From NCBI RefSeq assembly GCF_021538615.1, contig NZ_JAJHIZ010000003.1:2108001-2172000 (forward strand): a stretch of 64,000 nt of DNA, in the 5' to 3' direction. Below are positions 15,374-24,051 of this stretch, in pieces. This DNA is from Niabella agricola. Lineage in GTDB: Bacteria; Bacteroidota; Bacteroidia; Chitinophagales; Chitinophagaceae. Below the pieces are notes generated by a model. It did no database searches, was not told where the DNA came from, and was given only the letters and a program-made list of their open reading frames with translations. Position numbers and translations under genes: made by a program. Numbering within the stretch: position 1 is the first letter of the stretch; every line of letters starts with the position of its first letter.

Positions 15374-15949
15374 TCAGGGAATATGCTTCAGTTCTTCTGC
15401 ATCGGGCGCCGTCAGTGCATACCGCGCAACCTGGTTGATTAGCATTTCATCCAGCACCCGCACCACCGTTTTGTAATCGGCATTTTTTCCTGGCTTTATA
15501 ATTACCATCAGTTTGTTTTGACGGCAGGTTTCCGGTGAACGGTTTTCCGCCTGTGCTTTTGCTTCGCAGACCGGATCCGGCACATACTGCGCCATTACTT
15601 CTGCTTTTTTGCGCATCAGTTCTGTTCGCAGTGCACCGGGCGTGATCTCATGAAGATTGAGTCCCTTCGGTTGCAACGGGCCTTCGTAATAAGTAAGACG
15701 TCCATGATCCCCTACCAGGATCGTAAATACACCGGATGACGCCGTTGGAGCCTGCGGACCATCCTTTGGCATGGATAAGCTCATTGTGGAAGGATCACCC
15801 ATCGCAGTCGTATAGATAAAAAAGGTGATCAGCAGAAAGCCCAGATCCACCATTGGAGTCATGTCTATTTTAATAGCGGACCGGCTAAAACTCAGTCCCC
15901 TATGGCGTTTGCGGTCAACAGGCACCGGAACCATTTCCATGCTGCTCAT
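15374..15949 (-). CDS. ExbD-like biopolymer transport protein
   Basis: A 191-residue single-span component of the TonB-energising motor. The transmembrane helix carries the essential aspartate in DMTPMVDLGFLLITFF (Asp35). The periplasmic domain is longer than in classical ExbD (about 140 residues) and contains an insert around VCEAKAQAENRSPETC with two cysteines that could form a disulfide. It precedes tonB on the same strand, but no exbB lies nearby; the next gene upstream is divergent. The proton-channel partner must therefore be encoded elsewhere. Confidence 0.88.
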   Translation of the reverse strand: MSSMEMVPVPVDRKRHRGLSFSRSAIKIDMTPMVDLGFLLITFFIYTTAMGDPSTMSLSMPKDGPQAPTASSGVFTILVGDHGRLTYYEGPLQPKGLNLHEITPGALRTELMRKKAEVMAQYVPDPVCEAKAQAENRSPETCRQNKLMVIIKPGKNADYKTVVRVLDEMLINQVARYALTAPDAEELKHIP

Positions 15950-16022
15950 AGCGTATGCTTTACTTATTAGACATGAACCTCATATAATTCCACAAATTTT
16001 TATGCTTCCTTTTTTGAAAAGG

Positions 16023-16030
16023 TATCTTTG
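16023..16030 (+). promoter_or_regulatory. -7 box for the pentapeptide-repeat gene
   Basis: TATCTTTG matches TAnnTTTG and ends 11 bases before the ATG at 16042. The leader would be only a few bases long. A T-run at about the -33 distance is weak. Confidence 0.5.
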
Positions 16031-16041
16031 AACAAAAAGGT

Positions 16042-16611
16042 ATGAGCCGCTATTTTGAAGATATCGCGTATGAGAAACAGGACTATGTTCAGAAAGCATT
16101 GCCCAAAGGAGATTATGAGGGCTGCTGCTTTAAGGGATGTGGGTTTGCTGCTTCCGATCTTTCATCCGTTAATTTTATCGACTGTTGTTTTGAAGATTGC
16201 GATCTCAGCGGCGTTCAGATCGGGCAGGCTTCGTTCCGTGACACTGTGTTCAAAAATTGCAAGCTGGTGGGGGTTCATTTTGAAGAGGCCAACACGTTTT
16301 TATTTTCTCCCCGTTTTGAAAAAACTACACTTACGCTTAGTTCTTTTTATGGGGTAAAGATGAAATACGTTTGTTTTGATGAATGCCTGTTACAGGAAGT
16401 GGACTTTGTAGATGCCGATTGTAGCGGCGTTGTATTTGGCAACTGTGATCTTTCTGGTGCCCGGTTTGAAAACACCAACCTTGAAAAAGCGGATCTTTCC
16501 AGTGCTTACAATTACCGGATCAACCCGGAAACCAACAAGCTCAAAAAAGCTGTTTTCAGCCTTCCGCATATTGCCGGATTGCTGGACAAGTACGGTATTA
16601 TTATCCGGTAA
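16042..16611 (+). CDS. Cysteine-rich pentapeptide-repeat protein (Qnr-like fold)
   Basis: A 189-residue cytoplasmic protein built almost wholly of A(D/N)LxF-type pentapeptides, for example CCFKGCGFAASDLSSVNF and CDLSGARFENTNLEKADLSS, predicting a right-handed quadrilateral beta-helix. A non-repeat break near residues 85-105 (NTFLFSPRFEKTTLTLSSFYG) resembles the interruption in Qnr gyrase-protecting proteins. It has 11 cysteines, many at repeat position i-1, which is unusual. A DNA-mimic or topoisomerase-protection role is possible but unproven. The C-terminus (KKAVFSLPHIAGLLDKYGIII) resembles other single-chromosome-copy members. Confidence 0.85.
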   Translation: MSRYFEDIAYEKQDYVQKALPKGDYEGCCFKGCGFAASDLSSVNFIDCCFEDCDLSGVQIGQASFRDTVFKNCKLVGVHFEEANTFLFSPRFEKTTLTLSSFYGVKMKYVCFDECLLQEVDFVDADCSGVVFGNCDLSGARFENTNLEKADLSSAYNYRINPETNKLKKAVFSLPHIAGLLDKYGIIIR

Positions 16612-16664
16612 TTTATTGTACCTTGTAAGGTGTTTTAATTCCTCATTCCTAAATTTCATACACT

Positions 16665-17327
16665 ATGCAGACCCTTCAGTCCAATCGCAGGAACTTTATT
16701 ATCAACAGTGCAGCATTCGCCCTGGGCACTTTTTTGCCTGCAGCAGCGCCGGCACGTATATTGCCCGGTAGTGTCCCTGGCGATGAAACACTTTTCACTA
16801 TCGGACCGGTAAAAGGCTACAGTCCGCAGATCGGCACTCTTGTATCCATGCTGAACTATAACCGTTACACGGTCATTCAGGCCGTACAAAAACTGAACAG
16901 GGAACAAATCGATTTTCTTTTTGATTCCCATGCGAACACGATTGCCGCATTGGTCATGCATTTAGGAGCAACGGAGAAATTTTACCAGATCAACACTTTT
17001 GAAGGACGCCAGGAATTTAACGCGGAAGAAAAAAAGTTATGGGAAGCCCCCATGGAGCTGGGCGATAAGGGACGTAAGGAAATTAAGGGTAAAGATATCG
17101 GGTATTACCTGGATCTGATTGCAGAAGTCAGAAGCAAGACGCTGGCCGCTTTTAAAGAAAAAGATGATCAATGGCTGATGGCAGTGGATGCGCAGTGGTC
17201 GAAACCAGACCGCCCGTTAAATACTTACTGGAAATGGTTTCATGTATGCGAACACGAGTCGAACCACCGGGGCCAGATCGCGTTCTTAAAAAGCAGGCTG
17301 CCAGGCAGCAAACCCGCATCAGAATAA
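16665..17327 (+). CDS. DinB-like four-helix protein with twin-arginine signal
   Basis: A 220-residue protein. The mature part (from about residue 45) matches the DinB/DUF664 metalloprotein fold: helix LVSMLNYNRYTVIQAVQ, a first His in DSHANTIAALVMHLGATE and a C-terminal HVCEHESNHRGQIAFLKSRL, which can supply the metal-binding histidines. The N-terminus NRRNFIINSAAFALGTFLPA carries an RRxFI twin-arginine motif and hydrophobic core, so export folded with its metal is likely. The family includes thiol S-transferases, but the substrate here is unknown. It stands alone between a pentapeptide gene and a repeat element. Confidence 0.8.
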   Translation: MQTLQSNRRNFIINSAAFALGTFLPAAAPARILPGSVPGDETLFTIGPVKGYSPQIGTLVSMLNYNRYTVIQAVQKLNREQIDFLFDSHANTIAALVMHLGATEKFYQINTFEGRQEFNAEEKKLWEAPMELGDKGRKEIKGKDIGYYLDLIAEVRSKTLAAFKEKDDQWLMAVDAQWSKPDRPLNTYWKWFHVCEHESNHRGQIAFLKSRLPGSKPASE

Positions 17328-17356
17328 TATAGCACCGCCGTTCGGCCATACATCAA

Positions 17357-17524
17357 AGAGGCTGTCAAAAATCCGTCATTTCGAGCGTTATGTAGTGAAG
17401 CCGGGAAATCTCCAATACATCATTTCCAGGTAATGAGATTTCTTCTCCCGATAGCAATCGGGGCCGCTTCGTCCCGCAAGGGCGGGATCGAAATGACGGT
17501 TTCGGACTTTTGAGACAGCTTCTA
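17357..17524. repeat. Interspersed inverted-repeat element
   Basis: About 168 bases bounded by imperfect inverted arms. The left arm (17357-17385) has AGGCTGTCAAAAATCC then GTCATTTCGAG; the right arm (17489-17524) has TCGAAATGACGG and ends TTTTGAGACAGCTTCT. Inside are a second inverted pair (GGGAAATCTCC / GAGATTTCTTC) and GC-rich hairpins (CCCGATAGCAATCGGG). No protein is encoded. The GTCATTTCGAG...GAAATGAC form resembles MITE-like elements scattered in Bacteroidota genomes. Confidence 0.75.
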
Positions 17525-17533
17525 GTGATTTTT

Positions 17534-19486
17534 TTATTTATTGCCGGTCCAGGTGTTATTGGTACGGTCCCAGTCGAGCACTTTCTTATCCGGATCAATG
17601 GTTACTTCCACGATTGGGGTGGTAGTAGCTACTTCAAACGAATAAGAACTGCCGCGTTGCCATATTTCCACCGGAAGGTTGACGGTTTGCTGTTTTCCAT
17701 TGCTTTCCTTTATAAGAACGGTTATGGGCATGGGCATCTGTTCCAGGTTTTCCAGGGTAATCTGTGCCCCATTAGCGGGTATCCGGTTCTTGTATTTTAC
17801 CCCGCGTACTGCCTGATCAATTTTCCAGTTATTAAACACCCAGCCTCTCCAGAACCAGCCCAGGTCTTCCCCACCCACGTTCTCCATCGTACGGAAAAAA
17901 TCCCATGGAGTAGGGTGTTTAAATGCCCAGCGGCTGATGTATTCCCTGAAGGCCGCATCAAAGCGTTTTGTTCCCAGCACCGTATTCCTCAGGGCATGCA
18001 GCATTAAAGAAGGTTTAAAATACGCTGCATTTCCCAGATTGACCTGCTGCACCACATCGGGTTCGGTCAGTAAAATATCGCCCGCATCACTAAAAACAGA
18101 CTGAACGGTTTTGGCTGCCGCGGGATCATTAAAATAGCTTTGCTTTTTAAACTCTCCTTTGTTAAAAGCTGCGCTGGACAGGTCGTTGATAAACGTATTA
18201 AAGCCTTCGTCCATCCATGCGTACTTGCGTTCATTGCTGCCCACGATCATCGGGAACCAGGTATGCCCGAACTCGTGATCGGTTACGCCCCAAAGTTCGC
18301 TTCCCATTGCTCTGTAGCTGCAGAACACAATACCGGGATATTCCATGCCCCCTACGATACCGGCCACATTGGTGGCGGCAGGATAAGGAAATTCAAACAG
18401 GTTTTTGGAATAAAACTCAATGGATCCTTTTACCATCTCCGTACTGCGCTGCCAGCCATCGGTGCCGATGGATTCAACAGGATAAGCACTTAATGCAAGG
18501 GACTTCTTACCGCTGGGCAGGTCAATTTTTGCCCCATCGAGTACAAATGCCGCTGAGGCTCCCCAGGCTGCGTCACGGGTATTCTGGATCTTATACCGCC
18601 AGGTAGTGATACCTTTTTTGGCACTGATTCCGTCTTTTCCGATTTCCGCTGCATCCCGAATCATGGTTGTTTTATCACTGAGTTTTGCCGCGGCATACCG
18701 CTTTGCCTCTTCGGGTGTAAAACATTCAGCTGGGTTCAGCAACTCACCGGAACCAACCACAATCATATTGGCCGGAGCAGTAATATTGAAATTAATATCG
18801 CCGTACTCCAGATAAAATTCTCCCTGTCCGAGATAGGGAAGTATGTTCCACCCCTGGATATCGTCATAAACGGCCATCCGGGGGAACCATTGGGCCGCCT
18901 CATAAATCCACCCGTTCTTTGTGTTGAGTCTTCCCATGCGATCGCTGCCGTATTCCGGAACCTGGAAGGCATATTCAATGGTTAGCTTTATTTTTCCGCC
19001 GGCTGCTTTGAGCGGGTTGCCCAGCCATACTTGAGTACGCGTATCAGTAGTAGTATATTCCGGTGTATATTTTTTACCGTTTTCCTCAACTGTAACGGAC
19101 TTTATCACATTACCTTCAGTAAACATGGCATTGGCCCAACGTCCGCCGGAAGCTGTAGTGGTAGCGGTTGCCCGGGAATCTTTCCGGTAGGCATTCTGAT
19201 CCGTCTGCAACCAAAGAAATTTTAAATTGTCCGGGCTATTATTTGTATACAGGATCTCCACTTTTGCAGAAACGGTATGACCAGCTGTATCCAGGGTAGC
19301 GTTGATCGTGTAATCGGCCCTGTTCTGCCAATATTTAGGCCCAGGTTCACCGGAAGCGCTCCGATACTCATTTCCCGGCGATGGATAGAAAAAGGGAGCA
19401 AATGCTTCCGTATGACTGTATTTGGATTGTGCGTCAACAAAAACGGATACAAGTGCAAAGATTGCCAGCAGACTGCTTTTCTTCAT
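17534..19486 (-). CDS. M1 family zinc aminopeptidase, secreted
   Basis: A 650-residue peptidase with a signal peptide (KKSSLLAIFALVSVFVDAQ). The zinc site HEFGH is at 404-408 with the third ligand Glu427 in WMDEGFNTF, and the exopeptidase-type motif is GGMEYPG (379-385) in place of GAMEN. N-terminal beta-sandwich residues (about 55-245) fit the M1 architecture. It removes residues from peptide N-termini outside the cytoplasm. ATG at 19486 is preferred to the longer frame to 19723, because the signal peptide begins there. Similar Bacteroidota proteins often have a C-terminal helical repeat; here the protein ends soon after a beta-rich region. Confidence 0.92.
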   Translation of the reverse strand: MKKSSLLAIFALVSVFVDAQSKYSHTEAFAPFFYPSPGNEYRSASGEPGPKYWQNRADYTINATLDTAGHTVSAKVEILYTNNSPDNLKFLWLQTDQNAYRKDSRATATTTASGGRWANAMFTEGNVIKSVTVEENGKKYTPEYTTTDTRTQVWLGNPLKAAGGKIKLTIEYAFQVPEYGSDRMGRLNTKNGWIYEAAQWFPRMAVYDDIQGWNILPYLGQGEFYLEYGDINFNITAPANMIVVGSGELLNPAECFTPEEAKRYAAAKLSDKTTMIRDAAEIGKDGISAKKGITTWRYKIQNTRDAAWGASAAFVLDGAKIDLPSGKKSLALSAYPVESIGTDGWQRSTEMVKGSIEFYSKNLFEFPYPAATNVAGIVGGMEYPGIVFCSYRAMGSELWGVTDHEFGHTWFPMIVGSNERKYAWMDEGFNTFINDLSSAAFNKGEFKKQSYFNDPAAAKTVQSVFSDAGDILLTEPDVVQQVNLGNAAYFKPSLMLHALRNTVLGTKRFDAAFREYISRWAFKHPTPWDFFRTMENVGGEDLGWFWRGWVFNNWKIDQAVRGVKYKNRIPANGAQITLENLEQMPMPITVLIKESNGKQQTVNLPVEIWQRGSSYSFEVATTTPIVEVTIDPDKKVLDWDRTNNTWTGNK

Positions 19487-19754
19487 ATATAAACATTTAC
19501 CGGATGAAAATAGCAAAATAATGGCTCTTTTGCCATTCGCGCCGGCAAAATATGATAAACCGCACCAGGGTCGTACAAAAGGTCTGGCAGCACCTGCTAT
19601 AAAATATGACCGATATGCTGCTTTTTCAGCCTGCATGCGAAGGGAAGCAGCGTGAGGAACCGGATGAAACGCATTGTTGTAAGCTTTGGAGTGAAGACGC
19701 CGGGTAACATTCCGCTGCAACAAAGCTGAACGACATTAACGTTTCTTTACAAGC

Positions 19755-20369
19755 CTAAACAGATCTCCAGGATTTCACAAATCTTACAGGCTGATCATGA
19801 AATCTTACAAACGCTCCCAATGAGCCAAAATACCGGATCACATCATCACACTTCAGGAACAGGTCATCCTGCCGGATCAGTATGTTATAACTATCAAACC
19901 CCCATTCGCCGATATGTTTCTTAAGCCCGTGATGTACCGCATTCTTATGAATATAAAAGACAAAGCCGGGTATATCCGAATCCTTGTCTACAGGCGTTCT
20001 TTTATGTAATCCATAAACAGTCCGCCCATTCTTCTATACCGTTTATTAAAAGCCTTTGCGTACCCGTTCAGCCAGTTGCTGAATTGCTGCATTACAAATG
20101 AAGGCATGCGATCACCATTGCTAAAGCTTCCCTTTCTTTTGCAATAGAAGGTTTCCAGCTCCGGCTGCGTCTTTATGCTCACCAGGAGATGAAATGATTG
20201 GGCATGAGGCTGTAGGCGTATATTTCCGCAGCCGGCAAAATATACTGTACCGTTTTCTTCAGGAAATAGAGATCATTTTCATGTTCCAGCAATAATTTTT
20301 CGAATCCGACACCCCGGTTGAACGGTGGTAAACCCTGCCCGGAATTAAAGGTTGGTGTTGATCAGGCAT
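19755..20369 (-). pseudogene. REP-associated tyrosine transposase (RAYT, Y1 family) pseudogene
   Basis: Translating the minus strand in three frames rebuilds a nearly complete single-strand transposase of about 200 residues. It starts MPDQHQPLIPGRVYH at 20369. After a shift it continues FNRGVGFEKLLLEHENDLYF and AYSLMPNHF, then shifts again to VSIKTQPELETF and FNKRYRRMGGLFMDYIK. A last shift leads to RTPVDKDS, FYIHKNAVHHGLKKHIGEW and HDQPVRFVKSWRSV, ending at a stop at 19755. Each break looks like a one-base deletion. The MPNHF motif is the relic of the HUH metal site (NHFH); the tyrosine helix lies in the middle part. A 51-base palindrome lies 21 bases upstream of its start. Confidence 0.88.
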
Positions 20370-20389
20370 GTGTTGAAAAAACGAAAAAA

Positions 20390-20440
20390 CCGGACGCCAG
20401 ACCTATAAGGGTTTAAAACCCTTATAGGTCTGGCGTCCGG
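20390..20440. repeat. 51-base perfect palindrome (REP-like hairpin / terminator)
   Basis: Two 25-base arms, perfectly complementary, around a single central A (20415). The left arm begins CCGGACGCCAGACC and ends AAGGGTTT. On the minus strand it follows the aldo/keto reductase stop by 19 bases and is followed by TTTTTTCG, so it can act as a terminator. It also lies just upstream of the transposase pseudogene, where REP-type palindromes are expected. A second GC-rich pair (GGCCCGGCTGGCCGGG) sits between it and the reductase stop. Confidence 0.85.
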
Positions 20441-20459
20441 CCTGGCCCGGCTGGCCGGG

Positions 20460-21461
20460 CTAATGGTTTACCAGTTTCATGGCGCCCTCGCTGTAACGGG
20501 CACCGGTATCCGGGTATTTTTTAACCAGCGCATTGATAGCATTGAGGTCCTCAGGGGTTAAAACAATGTCTACCGCGCCAGCGTTCTCTTCCAGGTATTT
20601 TCTTTTCTTGGTTCCGGGAATCGGTATGATATTATCCCCCTGGGCCAATACCCAGGCCAGGGCCAGCTGTGCCGGTGTGCAGCTTTTATCTGCCGCCAAT
20701 GCTGCAAATGCTTCCACCAGCCGCTTATTATTATCGGCCACCGCCTCCTGGTAACGCGGCAATGTTCTCCTGAAATCATTTTCTGCCAGAGTACTCGTAT
20801 CCAGGGTGTGGGTTACGAGTCCTCTTGCCAGGGGCGAATACGGCACCAGCGTAATGCCCAATTCCCGAACCGTATCGAGGATGGCACCTTCCACATCCCT
20901 TGTAAGGATGGAGTACTCACTTTGCAATGCTGCGATCGGATGCACCGCATGCGCCTTGCGGATAGAAGCTGCCGAAGCTTCACTTAACCCGAGGTAACGT
21001 ACTTTCCCCTGCTTTACCAGGTCGGCCATGGCGCCCACCATTTCCTCCACCGGCACATTGGGATCTATCCGGTGGGCATAGTACAGGTCTATGGTATCGA
21101 TCTTCAATCGCTGCAAGCTCTTGTCCACCGCCTGTTTCAGCCACTCCGGCCGGCCATCAAAGTACGTACCGGAGGCGCTGCTCGGCCCGGCGACTCCATC
21201 CTTAAAACGGAATCCGAATTTGGTGGCAATAAAAACCTTATCCCGGTTGGGTACCAGCACTTTTGAAATCAGTTCTTCATTAGCACCGTTGGCGTACATG
21301 TCCGCCGTATCCCAGAAATTGATACCCAGATCCAGCGCCTTGTGCAGAGTGGCCACACTTTCGGCATCATCTGTGGGACCGTAGGCAAAGCTCATTCCCA
21401 TACAACCCAGACCGATGGCGGAGAGGGTTTCCCCTGTTGTTCCTAATTTTCTGTATTTCAT
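20460..21461 (-). CDS. Aldo/keto reductase
   Basis: NADPH-dependent oxidoreductase of 333 residues with the AKR barrel. Catalytic tetrad residues are visible: Asp51 and Tyr56 in [16 protein letters not shown], Lys in VFIATKFGF and His in LYYAHRIDP. The C-terminal cofactor segment [19 protein letters not shown] is typical of the YakC/AKR13-like group, which reduces diverse aldehydes or ketones. It is a single gene ending at the large hairpin 20390-20440. The physiological substrate cannot be told from the sequence. Confidence 0.92.
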   Translation of the reverse strand: MKYRKLGTTGETLSAIGLGCMGMSFAYGPTDDAESVATLHKALDLGINFWDTADMYANGANEELISKVLVPNRDKVFIATKFGFRFKDGVAGPSSASGTYFDGRPEWLKQAVDKSLQRLKIDTIDLYYAHRIDPNVPVEEMVGAMADLVKQGKVRYLGLSEASAASIRKAHAVHPIAALQSEYSILTRDVEGAILDTVRELGITLVPYSPLARGLVTHTLDTSTLAENDFRRTLPRYQEAVADNNKRLVEAFAALAADKSCTPAQLALAWVLAQGDNIIPIPGTKKRKYLEENAGAVDIVLTPEDLNAINALVKKYPDTGARYSEGAMKLVNH

Positions 21462-21580
21462 ATTTTCTTTTTTTAGTAAGAAGTGAGAGGTTATTGGTGA
21501 AATGTAGGGGAACGATAAACTGAGCGTAGCAACCTGGCTGCTACATGTACTGCAGTTGGACCCCTAAAAATGATTACCCG

Positions 21581-22819
21581 TTACACCGGTTCCTGTTCTT
21601 TTTTAACCAGTAGCTGTAAAATCAATAACGCGATGATTCCCATAACGAGATATCCATAACCCAGTACTGCCTGTGACTGTGGACGCAAAATTCCTACAAC
21701 TGTATAACTGGTAACTGCCGTAACAATAAAGTTGGCACCTCCGCTTAATCCGCTGGCCAGGCCTGCCATCTGCGGAAAGCGGCCCAGGCAGTAGGCAAAA
21801 TAATTATTGAAGATGAACCCCACACATACATGGATGAGGAAGGCGAAGAACAACAGGGTATAGAGATTTTGCAGCCATGCTGCTGTCAGGATCATACCGA
21901 GGGTGAACAGCAACTGCGCCGCATTGCTCCTTCTCAACTTGGGCAGGAAGGCCTTGTTTAAACTGGCTTTGCCCAGGAATCCGCCACACATCCATGCGAG
22001 GCCCATTACCAGGGCGCCATACCCCGCCACCACAGATGAGTAATGCATCTGGTGCTCGATGATAAAGGCGCCTGCCAGTCCAAAGATCATCGTGGTTCCA
22101 TAACAGAGGCCGCAGATCAGCAAGCCATAGGCAAAAGTACGGCTCCGCATCATAAAACGATAGTCCTTCAGTAAGGCGTTCCACTTAAATGGCCGGTACA
22201 CCGGAACAGTTTCACCGGAAAAGATCCATTCCAATATCAACATCAGCATACCATAGATCGCCAGTACGTAAAAATTGGCCTGCCAGTTAAAATACAGCTG
22301 CAGGTAACCTCCGATAAAGGGTGCGATCACGGGTGCGGAAGACCATACGATAGACATGAGACTGAGATAGTGTTTCCGCTCTTCTCCTTCATATACATCC
22401 ACAAAAAATGCCCGCTTGGCCACGATGATAAAGCCCGTCGTAATCCCCTGTACAATGCGCATGGCATATATGAGCTCAATCTGTTTTGTAAAAATGATTA
22501 CAAAATTGCTGGCAATAAAGACGGCAAGGGAAACCATTGTAAGGCGAAACCGCCCATAACTGTCGATGAGGCTCCCGGTTATGAACTGGGCCAGCCCGTA
22601 ACTAACCAGAAAGAGCGTTAGGGTGAGCTGAACGGCTCCTTCCGGCCGATGCAATTCCTGCGCCATATGCGGCATGGAAGGGATATAAATATCTGTGATC
22701 AGTCCGGATAACGGGATGAGCAAAAACGCAATCAGCGTGGCGGCTTTTTTGTTCTTTTCCTGCAGCCGCTTAACACCAGGTTGTTGTTGACGGGATATCA
22801 TTGATTGAGTTGGAATCAT
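21581..22819 (-). CDS. MFS drug/sugar efflux transporter (Bcr/CflA-like)
   Basis: A 412-residue, 12-helix major facilitator protein. The N-terminus LLIPLSGLITDIYIPSMPHMAQEL and the loop GSLIDSYGRFR (motif A-like) mark the DHA1 drug:proton antiporter group that includes Bcr and CflA; AFFVDVYEGEERKHYLSLMS matches the loop after helix 4. It probably exports a toxic compound or metabolite across the inner membrane. The AraC-type regulator gene lies 77 bases upstream on the same strand and may control it. Other ATG starts are possible near residue 7. Confidence 0.9.
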   Translation of the reverse strand: MIPTQSMISRQQQPGVKRLQEKNKKAATLIAFLLIPLSGLITDIYIPSMPHMAQELHRPEGAVQLTLTLFLVSYGLAQFITGSLIDSYGRFRLTMVSLAVFIASNFVIIFTKQIELIYAMRIVQGITTGFIIVAKRAFFVDVYEGEERKHYLSLMSIVWSSAPVIAPFIGGYLQLYFNWQANFYVLAIYGMLMLILEWIFSGETVPVYRPFKWNALLKDYRFMMRSRTFAYGLLICGLCYGTTMIFGLAGAFIIEHQMHYSSVVAGYGALVMGLAWMCGGFLGKASLNKAFLPKLRRSNAAQLLFTLGMILTAAWLQNLYTLLFFAFLIHVCVGFIFNNYFAYCLGRFPQMAGLASGLSGGANFIVTAVTSYTVVGILRPQSQAVLGYGYLVMGIIALLILQLLVKKEQEPV

Positions 22820-22896
22820 GTGGTTATTTTACGCCACAAAATTAGAGCGGCTCTTTTATTTCCCGGTTACCCCAATCAAACCAATACTTACAAAAA

Positions 22897-23808
22897 TCAA
22901 ACAATTGCCTTTCGCAGGGCTACAGGGCTTTGACCGGTTTTCTTTTTATAAAAGTTGGTGAAGTGGGCAGGGTATTCAAACCCCAGGCTATAGGCGATCT
23001 CCGAGATATTCCAGTCGGAATGCCTTATAAGGGCTACTGCTTCTTTTAGTATCCGGTCTGCAATATGTGTGGATGTGGTTTTTCCGGTTACTTCTTTAAC
23101 TGACCGGTTGAGGTGGTTGACGTGTACGGACAGCTGGTGCGCATAGTGCTGGGGGGTACGTAATTGCAAAGAGAGGTCCGGCGCGTCGATGGGGAACTGG
23201 CGCTCCAGCAGCTCCAGGAACAAATGGGTGATGCGGGCACTGGCATTGACGGGCTTTTCAAATCGGTCTGTGGCGCTCCATTTCATGGCTTCGTGGATGA
23301 CCAGGTGCAGGTAATTGCGCAGCACGCTAAACTTATGCACATAGTCGGATTGCAGCTCTTCCAGCATTTTCCGGAAGATTGTACTGACTTCCCGCTGCTG
23401 CTGTTCATTTAAAAAATAAACCGGCCGGGCGCCTGCCTTAAATAAAGGCGCATCCTGAAGACTGACCATCCGCTCATCGTGCCGGATAAACTCCTCCGTG
23501 AATAAGCAAAACCATCCGCCCTGCTCGGCCGATTCGGCCTCCCATGAATAAGGCACCAGGGGATTGGAAAACATCAGTGCGGGACGGTCGATATAGATCC
23601 ACTGGTTGGCGTAATACAGTTTGCCGGTGCCAATGATATAGGATACCTTGTAATAATCGCGTCTTGAATAACTGGTGTGCGGCGAACAGGATGACCGGGG
23701 AAAGATATTGAAATGCCCCAGGCCCAGCCCCACATTGTGGAGGGATAATTTGGAGGTATTGTGATTGATCCGTTTGTAGAAAGCTTCGACGGTTTCTGCT
23801 TTTTCCAT
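22897..23808 (-). CDS. AraC family transcriptional regulator
   Basis: A 303-residue regulator with an N-terminal cupin-like ligand or sensor region (RRDYYKVSYIIGTGKLYYANQW) and a C-terminal double helix-turn-helix (about 200-303), including ISEIAYSLGFEYPAHFTNFYKKKTGQSPVALRK. It probably activates the downstream MFS gene, 77 bases away in the same direction. A -7 box (TAACTTTG, 23820-23813) ends only 4 bases before the ATG, so the mRNA may have almost no leader. Confidence 0.92.
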   Translation of the reverse strand: MEKAETVEAFYKRINHNTSKLSLHNVGLGLGHFNIFPRSSCSPHTSYSRRDYYKVSYIIGTGKLYYANQWIYIDRPALMFSNPLVPYSWEAESAEQGGWFCLFTEEFIRHDERMVSLQDAPLFKAGARPVYFLNEQQQREVSTIFRKMLEELQSDYVHKFSVLRNYLHLVIHEAMKWSATDRFEKPVNASARITHLFLELLERQFPIDAPDLSLQLRTPQHYAHQLSVHVNHLNRSVKEVTGKTTSTHIADRILKEAVALIRHSDWNISEIAYSLGFEYPAHFTNFYKKKTGQSPVALRKAIV

Positions 23809-24051
23809 AAGCCAAAGTTACGGAAATCAAACAAAATGCCGGAACAGGGTCTGTACCACATTTTTATTTCGGCGGCCAGCACAAATACTGACCATGACTG
23901 AGAACTTTCTAGGTCAATGATTCGCTGATTGGTTGGATATGTTTGAGTACAGCTAAAGCCAGTGTTCAATCTGCACATCTGCGGCTAAAGGAAATGACAT
24001 TGTTTTTGTTATGCCAATGGCGCAACTGCGGCTGTTTGTTTTCGCTACATC
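23809..24051. other. Intergenic region with the AraC-gene -7 box
   Basis: 243 bases. On the minus strand TAACTTTG (23820-23813) is an exact TAnnTTTG match directly before the AraC-type ATG. The rest holds no gene or clear hairpin. Confidence 0.5.

Noticed and set aside
19988..20182. 64-codon frame as a free-standing small gene
   Set aside because: It is the middle section of the frameshifted transposase; the rest of the protein is readable in the other two frames on both sides.
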